Of a DNA stretch of 64,000 nt, positions 45,501 through 52,970 are shown in pieces. Origin of the DNA: Acidobacteriaceae bacterium (GTDB taxonomy: Bacteria > Acidobacteriota > Terriglobia > Terriglobales > Acidobacteriaceae); NCBI GenBank assembly GCA_003139795.1, contig PLGM01000101.1, positions 7,971 to 71,970 on the forward strand, in the 5' to 3' direction. A program made the translations under genes and the position numbers. Position 1 is the first letter of the stretch, and each line of letters opens with the position of its first letter. Under the pieces are notes generated by a model. The model saw nothing but the letters and a program-made list of their open reading frames with translations. It was not told the DNA's origin and made no database searches.

Positions 45501-46209
45501 CCGAATCCCCGCCAAAGTCCGAGTTCCCCGCTATCGAGGGCAGCGCCGCACCCGACTGGCCGCCTGAGCCCTGCGTTCCGCTCTGGTTCTCGGTATCCGC
45601 TGCCAGCGCGCTCACCAGGCTCAGGCTCTGCGCCCCGTTCCCCGCCAGTTGCCGAATGGCTTGAACCGCCGCTGTATCCTGATCGGCCCCATTCTGTGCG
45701 CCCTGCCGCGCCTGTTGCTGCTGTTGCTCCAGCGCCCGCGAGGCCAGCATCAACTCGAGACTCACCGTCTGGTCGCGGTTGGCGGCGTTCAGCACCGCCT
45801 CCTGCGATGCAATCGCAAAGGCCGCAAACTGCGTGCGGATCACGTAGCGCCCATTCTGCGCAATGTTCAGGGACCACGCGCCGGTAATGTCAGTGGTGGT
45901 GGAGAAGCGCTTGCCGGTGAGCGTATTCTGCGCGGTCACGGTGACGCCCGGCAGCGGGATGTTGCCGCTTTTGACCACCCCGTGCAGCTTGCCGCCCGCA
46001 ACTGCCTGACTGGACGGCGCCTGGCCGGTTGGACTGGGCGCGGTTGGGGCCTGTGTGGGAGCGCTGGAGGCCGCACCGGGCGCAACTGCGGGCGCCGGAG
46101 TCTGGGCTGGAGTCGACGCTGGGGTTGGGACCGCCGTCTGCGCCCATGCCGCAAAGCCGCCAGCCACAAACATCCCCATCGCTCCTGCCCACGTGGCTGC
46201 TCGCCGCAT
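42595..46209 (-). CDS. TonB-dependent receptor with carboxypeptidase-regulatory-like domain
   Basis: 1204-residue outer-membrane protein of the Oar-like type. Signal peptide, then a Pro/Ala/Thr-rich stretch (about 25-70), a carboxypeptidase regulatory-like (CnaB-type) domain (about 72-160, GVVKSGNIPLPGVTVTAQNTLTG), a Gly-rich region near 275-305 (GGGGFGGGGFGG), a plug-like part and a large C-terminal barrel ending MRAFQFTARFRF, with the terminal aromatic typical of outer-membrane proteins. A second Gly-rich block lies near 500-520. Such proteins may import carbohydrate polymers or peptides. RBS GGGAGCGCAG. The VWFA gene downstream is probably cotranscribed. Confidence 0.92.
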   Translation of the reverse strand: MRRAATWAGAMGMFVAGGFAAWAQTAVPTPASTPAQTPAPAVAPGAASSAPTQAPTAPSPTGQAPSSQAVAGGKLHGVVKSGNIPLPGVTVTAQNTLTGKRFSTTTDITGAWSLNIAQNGRYVIRTQFAAFAIASQEAVLNAANRDQTVSLELMLASRALEQQQQQARQGAQNGADQDTAAVQAIRQLAGNGAQSLSLVSALAADTENQSGTQGSGGQSGAALPSIAGNSDFGGDSVAISGQTGSVSPLAGIDVDRIRDLMETARAQGVLPGGQGGGLFGGGGFGGGGFGGPGGFGGGPGGGGGRGNFRGFNPGQPHGAVFWFGSNAALNAEPFALTSQQSEQPASGSNRFGITFMSAPYIPHLTKPSGKDTVFFTLSGTRQSSPVDEYATGPADGTYGTFNERAGDFRGQPAIYDPTTGLQFVASGNPNIPNGTPNVIPATRLTSQATALLNYYPALNLASGSNTSGYNYHLLTTAQTNTTQAGVRYLRSLGPNATQPGGGGRGGGGGGGAGGRRNQNQGLRQTINFNYNWIGTAADNVNMFPQLGGKNSTNSNSVQAGYTVGYHKLTNIFNENWNRATSQATNFFTNGVDIASQLGIFGPDGAPLNTLPTNYGIPSVQLGAIAGLSEAQPSFSLSQTISISETLSWIKGKHNLRFGGDYRRVHRNFLGGSNATGSFTFSGKFTENQAQDPTTGTALADFLLGLPQETTVDSPTSKSYLRDNVWDAYATDDWRARSNLTVQYGLRYEFFAPYTEKYDRLALLATNLSANPSANCIDQFSCFAEVQSGSAAPSFSDSLPKSLVYPFHLALAPRLGVALRVPKVKQMVVRAGYGMNFTVGQYGGFASTMALQPMALQPAFVNEQTNVAAQAGQFTLANGFPTIPTTATPGTYVVDPHYRLPYVQAYNLDVQKTLPWGVVLNVGYNGSTGSRLDVKSFPRRSASSPNTDYDPSTGQPIATFDYEQAVGFSRFNAGTLRVNKRLTGGVALGANYQYSHSIDDAASAVQDWQDIAAEEGNSTFDVRHKVSGTYLYELPFGKDKYWVTSGVGSHILEGFSVSGSFTFATGSPLTPYYPAAVSDVAHGATGTLRPNYVAGTSPTAGGGSQKEWFNPAAFTQPVADAYGNAFGNVSRDSIMGPGTVQNNMSLSKTVNMGETRSMEIRATASNVFNTVQYSGVGTALNSPTAGQVTSAGSMRAFQFTARFRF

Positions 46210-46401
46210 CTGCGCTCCCTGGCATTTCGTTGCCGTACTCAGTCAGACGCTTCCCGCGCCGCGAAGGTTTACCGCTTGTCGTCTGTCGTGCCCTGCGGGC
46301 ATTACAATGACAGTCCCATGGAAGAATCGGCGTGTCCCGCAAGAAATCGCACCGTCGCGGCCTTCCCCGGCTAGACAATCGTCTCAGAATCGAGGTCTCC
46401 C

Positions 46402-47148
46402 ATGAAGACTTTTCGTGCGTTCCTCTGCGCGCTGCCGCTGCTCCTCACCGCTTTCGCCGTAAATGCCCAGCAGGCTGTGACCTTCCCCAGCGGCGACTCC
46501 ACGGCCCAGGCGCTGCTCTATCTGCCCCAGGGTCCTGGCCAGCATCCGGCCTTGATCGTGATCCACGAGTGGTGGGGCCTGAACGACTGGATCAAGCAGG
46601 AGGCCCAAGGCTATGCGGCCAAGGGATACGTCGCGCTGGCCGTCGATCTCTATCGCGGCAAAGTGGCCGCGGACCCCGAACTCGCCCACGAACTGATGCG
46701 CGGCCTGCCCCAGGACCAGGGCGTCCGCGATCTGACCTCCGCCGTCACGTTCCTCCAGAGCCGCAAGGACGTAAAGCGCGACCGCATCGGGGCCGTCGGC
46801 TGGTGCATGGGCGGCGGCTACGCGCTGCAGTTGGCCATCGCCTCGCCCGCGCTCAAAGCCGTGGCCGTCAACTACGGCTCGCTCGCCACAGACAAGGCCG
46901 ACCTGGCCAAGATCCACGCCGCCGTGCTGGGCAACTTCGGCGGCAAAGACCAGGGCATTGCTCCGGATGCGGTCCACGCATTCGAGGCCGCCATGCAGTC
47001 GCTGGGCAAACCTGTGGACGTCAAAATCTACCCCGATGCCGGCCACGCCTTCGAGAATCCCAATAACGCCGCCGGCTACCGCCCCGACGATGCCGCCGAT
47101 GCACTGGCCCGCGTGGACCGCTTCCTGGCGGCGAATCTGGGCCACTAA
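46402..47148 (+). CDS. Exported dienelactone hydrolase-family protein
   Basis: 248-residue alpha/beta hydrolase with a signal peptide (FRAFLCALPLLLTAFAVNAQ), hence probably periplasmic, unlike classical cytoplasmic dienelactone hydrolases. Catalytic Cys135 sits in GAVGWCMGGGYAL, the Glu in HEWWGLNDW and the His in DAGHAFENP; the Asp is likely in LGNFGGKDQG. Family members hydrolyse cyclic esters or lactones; the substrate here is unknown. It is divergent from the TonB receptor. Confidence 0.88.
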   Translation: MKTFRAFLCALPLLLTAFAVNAQQAVTFPSGDSTAQALLYLPQGPGQHPALIVIHEWWGLNDWIKQEAQGYAAKGYVALAVDLYRGKVAADPELAHELMRGLPQDQGVRDLTSAVTFLQSRKDVKRDRIGAVGWCMGGGYALQLAIASPALKAVAVNYGSLATDKADLAKIHAAVLGNFGGKDQGIAPDAVHAFEAAMQSLGKPVDVKIYPDAGHAFENPNNAAGYRPDDAADALARVDRFLAANLGH

Positions 47149-47348
47149 GGCGGAACCCTACCCGGTTCTATCGCCCCGGCGCGGCCGTGGCAAACCGGCC
47201 CGTGCCCGCGACGACTCCGGCCTCCCAAAAGAGCCACAATTGCGCTTGCATTCTCCTGCCGCGCATGTTAACTATTAAGCCAATAATCTTTTGATTGCTG
47301 CCAAGCTGGTAAACTCCCGGCAGACAGCGGACAGGACCGGATCCCGCC

Positions 47349-47696
47349 ATGAAGATCGGCACCACCATTCGCGCTTACCGGCTGCAGAAGGGCCTGTCGC
47401 AAGGAGATATCGAGAAGAAAACCGGTCTCCTGCGCTGCTACCTCTCGCGCGTGGAAAACGGCCATACCGTGCCCTCGCTGGACACGCTGTCCAAGATCGC
47501 CCAGGCCCTCGACCTGCCTATCGCCCAGTTCTTTGCCGACGACTCGCTCGGCCACGAGTTCAACACCCAGAGGCTCTCCGACGAGGAACTGCGCTTCCTC
47601 ACCCAGATTCGCCGCTACTCTTCCAACCTGAACGAGAGCGACCGCAAGCTGCTGCTGGCCATGGTCAGAAAGTTCGCCGCCACCGCCGTCCGATAA
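47349..47696 (+). CDS. XRE-family helix-turn-helix regulator
   Basis: 115 residues. An N-terminal Cro/CI-type HTH (about 5-60, RAYRLQKGLSQGDIEKKTGLLRCYLSRVENG, TVPSLDTLSKIAQAL) is followed by a helical tail (LSDEELRFLTQIRRYSSNLNESDRKLLLAMVRKF), often a dimerisation part. It stands alone between repeats; its target is not visible. ATG at 47349 is preceded by AGGACC. Confidence 0.9.
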   Translation: MKIGTTIRAYRLQKGLSQGDIEKKTGLLRCYLSRVENGHTVPSLDTLSKIAQALDLPIAQFFADDSLGHEFNTQRLSDEELRFLTQIRRYSSNLNESDRKLLLAMVRKFAATAVR

Positions 47697-47700
47697 CGCT

Positions 47701-47915
47701 GAACCACCTTAGAACCTGTCGAGGAACTCTGAAGGGATGTCGAACATGAGACAACACAGCATCCCGCAGGGGCTAAAGCCCGTCCTCATTTTCGGCCTTT
47801 GCGGCACGACTGAAGTCGTGCCCTGTTACAAAACCCTCACGAATCGCCGCTGGAACTGGTTTTTCCGCAGCCTCCAAAGCTCGTACCCTTCAACGCATGG
47901 TTTTTAGACGGGTTC
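47701..47915. repeat. Composite dispersed intergenic repeat
   Basis: About 215 bases of the kind found repeatedly between acidobacterial genes. They include GGGGCTAAAGCCC (small hairpin), GGCACGACTGAAGTCGTGCC at 47803-47822 (9-bp arms, two-base loop), CCTGTTACAAAACCCTCACG, and TTTTTCCGCAGCC, whose complement GGCTGCGGAAA occurs twice near 55.2 kb. No coding potential. Confidence 0.7.
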
Positions 47916-48878
47916 TTACACATCGTTGCCCAGGTGGAAGATCGGTTCCACTCCATGGCCGCCGCTGAGCAGGGCCTGCTCTTCGTGCGCTTCCAGCGGC
48001 TTGTAGTTCTGCGCCACGTCCATCGCCAGCCTGAAGTAGCGCTCATCTCCGGGCGGGATCGCCGCCGTGATGGGATGCCCCAGCGTCCAGCGCAGCCCCA
48101 GCGACGCCTCATCGGGAAAACCGGCCGGCTGATACCAGCACTTGGGCTGGGGATGATTCTGCCGCTGATCCGCCGTCCAAACCGTCTTGGCCATGCCTTT
48201 CAGCGCCAGGATGCCTATCTTCTTTTCCTGGGCGCGCTGAAGAATCTGCGGCCCGAAGTTGGCCTGCGTGAACAGAACCCAATTGACGGGGAACAGCACC
48301 GTATCGAAGTGGTAACGGTCCATGGCCGCCAGCGCGGTCTCCGCCGAGTGAACGGAGAATCCGATGAACCGGATCTTCCCTTCCTTCTTTGCGGCTTCCA
48401 TGGTCTCCATCGCCCCGCCCGGGCCCAGAACCTTGTCCAGGTCCGTCATTTTGGTCAGCGCGTGGAACTGATACAGGTCTACATGGTCGGTCTTGAGCAG
48501 CCGGAGGGACTCCTCAAGCTGCGCGCGCGAGTCGTCTTTCATGCGCCCGTCGGTCTTGCAGGCCAGAAAGCACTTGTTCCTGTAGGGAGCCAGCGCCACG
48601 CCCAGCCGCTCCTGCGCGTTGCCGTAGCTGGGCGCTACGTCAAAGTAGTTGATGCCCCGGTCAACCGCCTCGGCAACAATGTTCGATGCCGCGCCGGTCT
48701 CCTCATCCATCACCACAATGCCGCCAAACCCGATGATGGAGAGCTGTTCGCCCGTCTTGCCCAGGGTGCGCCGCGCAATCGGGTTGGCTGGGGTTGCGGC
48801 GGACGCGTTCATTTGGCTGGTGGATGCAACGGCTGCGGCGGTAATCGCAGCCTGCTTCAAAAATTCGCGGCGCTTCAT
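47916..48878 (-). CDS. Tat-exported aldo/keto reductase
   Basis: 320 residues: twin-arginine signal MKRREFLKQAAITAAAVAS, then an AKR TIM barrel. The catalytic residues fit the family: Asp and Tyr in NYFDVAPSYGNAQERLG, Lys in FLACKTD, and His in DLYQFHALTKM. An NADP-dependent enzyme on the periplasmic side is unusual, but Tat-signal AKRs are widespread in Acidobacteria and Planctomycetes. Substrate unknown, probably a carbonyl compound or sugar. The stop lies at the edge of a dispersed repeat. Confidence 0.88.
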   Translation of the reverse strand: MKRREFLKQAAITAAAVASTSQMNASAATPANPIARRTLGKTGEQLSIIGFGGIVVMDEETGAASNIVAEAVDRGINYFDVAPSYGNAQERLGVALAPYRNKCFLACKTDGRMKDDSRAQLEESLRLLKTDHVDLYQFHALTKMTDLDKVLGPGGAMETMEAAKKEGKIRFIGFSVHSAETALAAMDRYHFDTVLFPVNWVLFTQANFGPQILQRAQEKKIGILALKGMAKTVWTADQRQNHPQPKCWYQPAGFPDEASLGLRWTLGHPITAAIPPGDERYFRLAMDVAQNYKPLEAHEEQALLSGGHGVEPIFHLGNDV

Positions 48879-48946
48879 GGTCTGCCTCCGGGGGGTGGAA
48901 TAAGACGTTCAGCGTACGAGAATATTCTTGCACACCCTTGGGGCTC

Positions 48947-49822
48947 TCAGCCGGGCGAGATGCGATCCAGCCCTGCGGGTGGCGTCACATGGGCCACGTA
49001 GAACCCAAACAACACCAGCAATGCGACGATCATCGCCACCGCCATGCGCAGGCGCACCTGGAAGAGTCTCCGGGGCGAGCCGAGCCGCGGAACCAGCGGA
49101 GCCGCGAAGAGCAACCCGCTGGTGAAGCCCCCAATGTGGGCCATGTTGTCAATGTTCAGCCCCGAGCCGATCACATGGGTGCCGACGTTGATCGAGAGGC
49201 CCAGCACCAGGTTAAGGACGGCAAAGTAAATCACCGACTTGCGCAGCCTTTTCAGCTCCATCGGCGGCACCGGCAGCCGATTCGACTTGAGCAGCACGAT
49301 CAGCGCCCCGGCGATCCCGAAGACAGCTCCCGATGCGCCCGCCCCCGCGGGAAAAAAGACCCCTCCGGCCTGGTCGTGGATCGGCCACACCCAATTGACC
49401 AGCGTCGAAAGCAGGTTTCCCGCCGCGCCGGTAAGAATGTACACCGCCAGTACCCCCGCCGATCCCATCAGCGGCTCGGCCAGCAGACCCAGGTTCCACA
49501 GGCACCACATGTTGGTGGCCAGGTGAAGAATCCCCACATGCACAAACATGGCGGTCACAATCCGCCACCACTCGCCGTTGATCAGCACCGAGCCTGCATT
49601 GTTGGCGCCCCAGTGCATCAGTTGGTCGGTGGTAGGAGTGCCCACGCTGACCCCATGCGCCACCATGGCCAGGAACACTGCGCAGTTGATGCCCACAAGC
49701 AGATAGGTCGCCGGCGAGGTCACCCACGTTGGCCGCGGACGGCGAACCGCTCGCTGCGGCGGCGTTCCGCCGCTGCCGGGAGGCAGAATTTCGGGCTGCG
49801 GAACGGGGGAGTAACTACCCAT
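48947..49822 (-). CDS. Rhomboid-family intramembrane serine protease
   Basis: 291 residues with a cytoplasmic N-terminal stretch of about 35 residues and six or seven transmembrane helices. The catalytic Ser164 is in GAGASGAVFG and His229 in NMAHIGGF; H100 and N104 (HLATNMW) also fit the oxyanion region. Cleaves transmembrane substrates within the inner membrane; targets unknown. It is alone, divergent from purH. Confidence 0.93.
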   Translation of the reverse strand: MGSYSPVPQPEILPPGSGGTPPQRAVRRPRPTWVTSPATYLLVGINCAVFLAMVAHGVSVGTPTTDQLMHWGANNAGSVLINGEWWRIVTAMFVHVGILHLATNMWCLWNLGLLAEPLMGSAGVLAVYILTGAAGNLLSTLVNWVWPIHDQAGGVFFPAGAGASGAVFGIAGALIVLLKSNRLPVPPMELKRLRKSVIYFAVLNLVLGLSINVGTHVIGSGLNIDNMAHIGGFTSGLLFAAPLVPRLGSPRRLFQVRLRMAVAMIVALLVLFGFYVAHVTPPAGLDRISPG

Positions 49823-50016
49823 GATTTAACTCTAAAGCATTTTCCAAATCTCTGTAGGATGGGCGATTCGATTGCAATCTGCAACAATCTCAGTTCCATC
49901 CTGTCCTGCGGCAGCCTCACCCGGAAGTTCGATGTACTCTGGTGAGTGGCCTTCGCCTGCAATGTCCCGCCGGCGGCGGGTGTGGACCGGCGCAAGCCTT
50001 CAAGAGGAGTTCACCT

Positions 50017-51702
50017 GTGAGTCAGAACGTAACTTCGGCAAAACCGATCCGCAGAGCGTTGTTGAGCGTGACCGACAAGACCGGCCTGGTCGAGTTTGCC
50101 CAGGTGCTGGCGAGTTTTGGCGTCGAGCTGATCTCCACCGGCGGCACCGCGCGCGCCCTGCGCGAAGCCGGCCTGACCGTCAAGGACATCAGCGACCTCA
50201 CTGGCTTTCCTGAGATGCTCGACGGCCGCGTCAAGACCCTCCACCCGCGTGTGCATGGTGGGCTGCTCTACATTCGCGGCAACGCCCGGCACGAGGCAGC
50301 CGTGGCGGCCCATGGCATCGATCCCATCGACATGGTGGTGGTGAACCTCTACGCCTTTGAGAAGACCGCCGCCCAGCCCGGCGTCGCCTTTGGCCACCTC
50401 ATCGAAAACATCGACATCGGCGGACCCTCCATGGTCCGTTCCGCCGCCAAGAACTTTGAAGACGTCGCCATCGTCACCCGCGTCGTTGATTATCCCGCCC
50501 TCATTGAGGAACTTCAGTCGAACAACGGCAGCCTCAGCCGCGCAACCCGCTGGCGGCTCGCCAAACAGGCCTTTTCCACCACCGCCGCCTACGACACCGC
50601 CATCGCCAACACGCTCGAGAGAATCGGGGACGCACTAACGGATCCGGAGCGAGATCGATTGCGTTTGGTGGGATCGGGTCTAGACATCGCCGGAATCCTC
50701 GAAAGCGCCGCCGTCGCACCTCTGCCCGACAGCCCAGCCAATCTCGACGCCGCCGGCCTGCCCACCATCCTCCGCATCAACCTCCCGCTGGCCCAAGCCC
50801 TCCGCTACGGCGAAAACCCCCACCAGCGCGCCGCCCTCTACGCCGACGGCTCCGGCCTAGGCATTGCCGGGGCAACCCAGCTCCAGGGCAAGGAACTCAG
50901 CTTCAACAACCTCGTCGATCTCGACGCCTGCTGGGAGCTGGCGCAGGAGTTCCCCTCAGGCGAGTCCGATCCCGCCGTCGTGGTCATCGTCAAGCACACC
51001 AACCCCTGCGGCGCGGCCACCGGCGCCACCGTCCTCGAAGCCTATCTAAAAGCCCTCGCCTGTGACCCCGTCTCAGCCTTCGGCGGCGTCATCGGCATCA
51101 ACCGCCTCGTCGACGCCGAGGCCGCCACCGAAATCGCCAAACTCTTCGTCGAAGCCATCGCCGCTCCGTCCTTCACCCCCGAAGCCCGCCAGCGGTTCGC
51201 CGCCAAAAAGAACCTGCGCCTGGTCGAAGTCCAATCCGCCCCGCCCAGGCCCGTCGTCAAGCACGTCTCCGGCGGATTGCTCCTCCAGGACGCCGACACC
51301 GCCCGCGTCACCGAATCGGAGCTGAAAGTCGTCACCTGGCGTCCGCCCACCGCCGAGGAGCTGCGCAGCCTGCTCTTCGCCTGGCGCGTGGCCAAGCACG
51401 TCAAATCCAACGCCATCGTCTACACCCGCGACGGCCAGACCCTGGGCGTCGGCGCGGGCCAGATGAGCCGCGTGGACGCCGCCCGCTTCGGCGCCATGAA
51501 AGCGGTCCTCCCGCTCCAGGGCTGCGTAGCCGCCTCCGACGCCTTTTTCCCCTTCCCCGACGGCCTTGAAACCGTAGCCCAAGCCGGCGCCACCGCCGTC
51601 ATCCAGCCCGGCGGTTCCGTAAGAGATCAGGACGTAATCGACGCCGCCGACAAACTCGGCCTCGCCATGGTCTTCACCGGGATTCGTCACTTCCGCCATT
51701 GA
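50017..51702 (+). CDS. purH: Bifunctional AICAR transformylase/IMP cyclohydrolase
   Basis: Catalyses the last two steps of IMP synthesis. 561 residues from a GTG at 50017 preceded by GAGGAG; the track's upstream ATG gives a cysteine- and glycine-rich leader foreign to PurH, so I left it out. The N-terminal IMP cyclohydrolase ([43 protein letters not shown]) is followed by the transformylase with KHTNPCGAA and the C-terminal [22 protein letters not shown]. No other pur genes are adjacent. Confidence 0.96.
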   Translation: MSQNVTSAKPIRRALLSVTDKTGLVEFAQVLASFGVELISTGGTARALREAGLTVKDISDLTGFPEMLDGRVKTLHPRVHGGLLYIRGNARHEAAVAAHGIDPIDMVVVNLYAFEKTAAQPGVAFGHLIENIDIGGPSMVRSAAKNFEDVAIVTRVVDYPALIEELQSNNGSLSRATRWRLAKQAFSTTAAYDTAIANTLERIGDALTDPERDRLRLVGSGLDIAGILESAAVAPLPDSPANLDAAGLPTILRINLPLAQALRYGENPHQRAALYADGSGLGIAGATQLQGKELSFNNLVDLDACWELAQEFPSGESDPAVVVIVKHTNPCGAATGATVLEAYLKALACDPVSAFGGVIGINRLVDAEAATEIAKLFVEAIAAPSFTPEARQRFAAKKNLRLVEVQSAPPRPVVKHVSGGLLLQDADTARVTESELKVVTWRPPTAEELRSLLFAWRVAKHVKSNAIVYTRDGQTLGVGAGQMSRVDAARFGAMKAVLPLQGCVAASDAFFPFPDGLETVAQAGATAVIQPGGSVRDQDVIDAADKLGLAMVFTGIRHFRH

Positions 51703-51800
51703 GGAATCAGAAACTACGCAGGCTCCGCTCACCACCGTGCGACTTCTGCTCCAGGGTTGGGAGGTTCGCTCCAACGAATAAATGTGCTCATAATCAATGC

Positions 51801-52454
51801 ATGGGAATCTATGTGGGATTCGATCCAGGGGGAATTGGTGCATTTGGATGGGCGGTCCTCTCTGGCAAAGCATTTCCCCTTCAGCTCGTAGGTTGCGGCA
51901 CGGCCGATCACGCGCAAAGCGCGTTTGAGGCCGCCAGAAGATGCGCAGGTGACAAATTCAATGCCGTTGGAATCGACGCGCCTTTGTTTTGGAATCCTGC
52001 CGGGGACAGGTATGCAGACCAGATCGTTAGAACAGCAATTACGAAGCTGGGATCCCGGGGCGGTACAGTTGGTTCGGTCAATTCGCTTCGAGGAGCTTGC
52101 TTGATTCAAGGGATTCTTGTGGCCATGATGTGCCAACAGATGTTAGACCAAGGAAGTCATATTACCGAAGCCCATCCAAAGGCGCTCCTTTGGCTCCTTG
52201 GCAAGGCAACGCGCACACACCGCCCTGACATGATCGCCTTGAATGACCTTCACGACTATTTTGTGATGAGCGGGACTCAGGGAGCCAATGACCACGAAAG
52301 AGATGCCTCGCTTGGTGCAATCTCTGCATTTGCTGCGCAGACCCGACCTTCCGCGTGGCAAGACCTTTTTTGTCTCGAACCCAACCCGATCACGCCCTTA
52401 GACCCGTCGCCTGGGTATTGGATGCCCCTTAGTTTGGAAAAACCATCAAAATGA
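51801..52454 (+). CDS. DUF429-type RNase H-fold protein
   Basis: 217 residues from the ATG at 51801. IYVGFDPGGIGAFGWAVL, FNAVGIDAPLFWNP, VNSLRGACLIQGIL, EAHPKALLWLL and NDHERDASLGAISAFAA follow the DUF429 pattern: an RNase H-like fold with acidic residues but no known reaction. Less C at third positions than purH, and a lower GC content than its neighbours, might point to later acquisition. Function unknown. Confidence 0.68.
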   Translation: MGIYVGFDPGGIGAFGWAVLSGKAFPLQLVGCGTADHAQSAFEAARRCAGDKFNAVGIDAPLFWNPAGDRYADQIVRTAITKLGSRGGTVGSVNSLRGACLIQGILVAMMCQQMLDQGSHITEAHPKALLWLLGKATRTHRPDMIALNDLHDYFVMSGTQGANDHERDASLGAISAFAAQTRPSAWQDLFCLEPNPITPLDPSPGYWMPLSLEKPSK

Positions 52455-52480
52455 TTTAACGGAGGGGCAGCGAAATCTCA

Positions 52481-52648
52481 TCAGCCCGCCTTCTGGTCTT
52501 CCGCCCAAAGCCAGCCGGTAATGGCCTCTCGAATGTTGACGAGAGCCTCTTTTTCATCTCTGCCCTGGCTCACGCAGCCCGGCAATGCCGGGCACTCGGC
52601 CACAATCCAGCCATCCTCTTCGGAATGCAGAACCACATGAAACATCAT
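52481..52648 (-). CDS. Solitary HicB-like protein
   Basis: 55 residues from the ATG at 52648 with AGGAGTATT before it. MMFHVVLHSEEDGWIVAECPALPGCVSQGRDEKEALVNIREAI is the standard short HicB fold. No HicA-type gene is found on either side (27 bases downstream the DUF429 gene ends; upstream is 320 bases of non-coding sequence). It may be an orphan antitoxin or one whose toxin was lost, or it may act on HicA proteins elsewhere. Confidence 0.8.
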   Translation of the reverse strand: MMFHVVLHSEEDGWIVAECPALPGCVSQGRDEKEALVNIREAITGWLWAEDQKAG

Positions 52649-52970
52649 GGCAATACTCCTCGGCAACCCGAATTGCAATGCTTGAACACCGCCGGATTGC
52701 GCGTCAAACGATTGTACGAGCGCCGGACGCCCTACACCAGCCTACCACCAGCGAGCATTCGGATAGTGAGGCTATGAGCCCCTTCGCCCTACCTCGACGG
52801 CTGCCTTTCGCGAGAATCCCGCATTCCGACGTGCTGTTCGAGACAAATGACCGGAAAAATCGTCTGTACAATAGGCAGAGTGGCTCCTACCGGCTGCCTG
52901 CGCTGTCTTTCGGCCCTCCGGTGTGGAGTTTTCCCCGTTCGCCCGGCTTGAAAGGCACGGAATCCCAACG
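52649..52970. other. Intergenic, no supported feature
   Basis: About 320 bases between the HicB-like gene and a TPR gene on the opposite strand. It should hold both promoters. TACAAT near 52865 could be a -10 box, but no matching -35 is found. The ORF at 52585-52974 runs through the HicB gene and looks random. Confidence 0.35.

Noticed and set aside
49942-50016. Longer PurH start at 49942
   Set aside because: The additional 25 residues are Gly/Cys-rich and unlike PurH N-termini, while the GTG at 50017 has a GAGGAG site.
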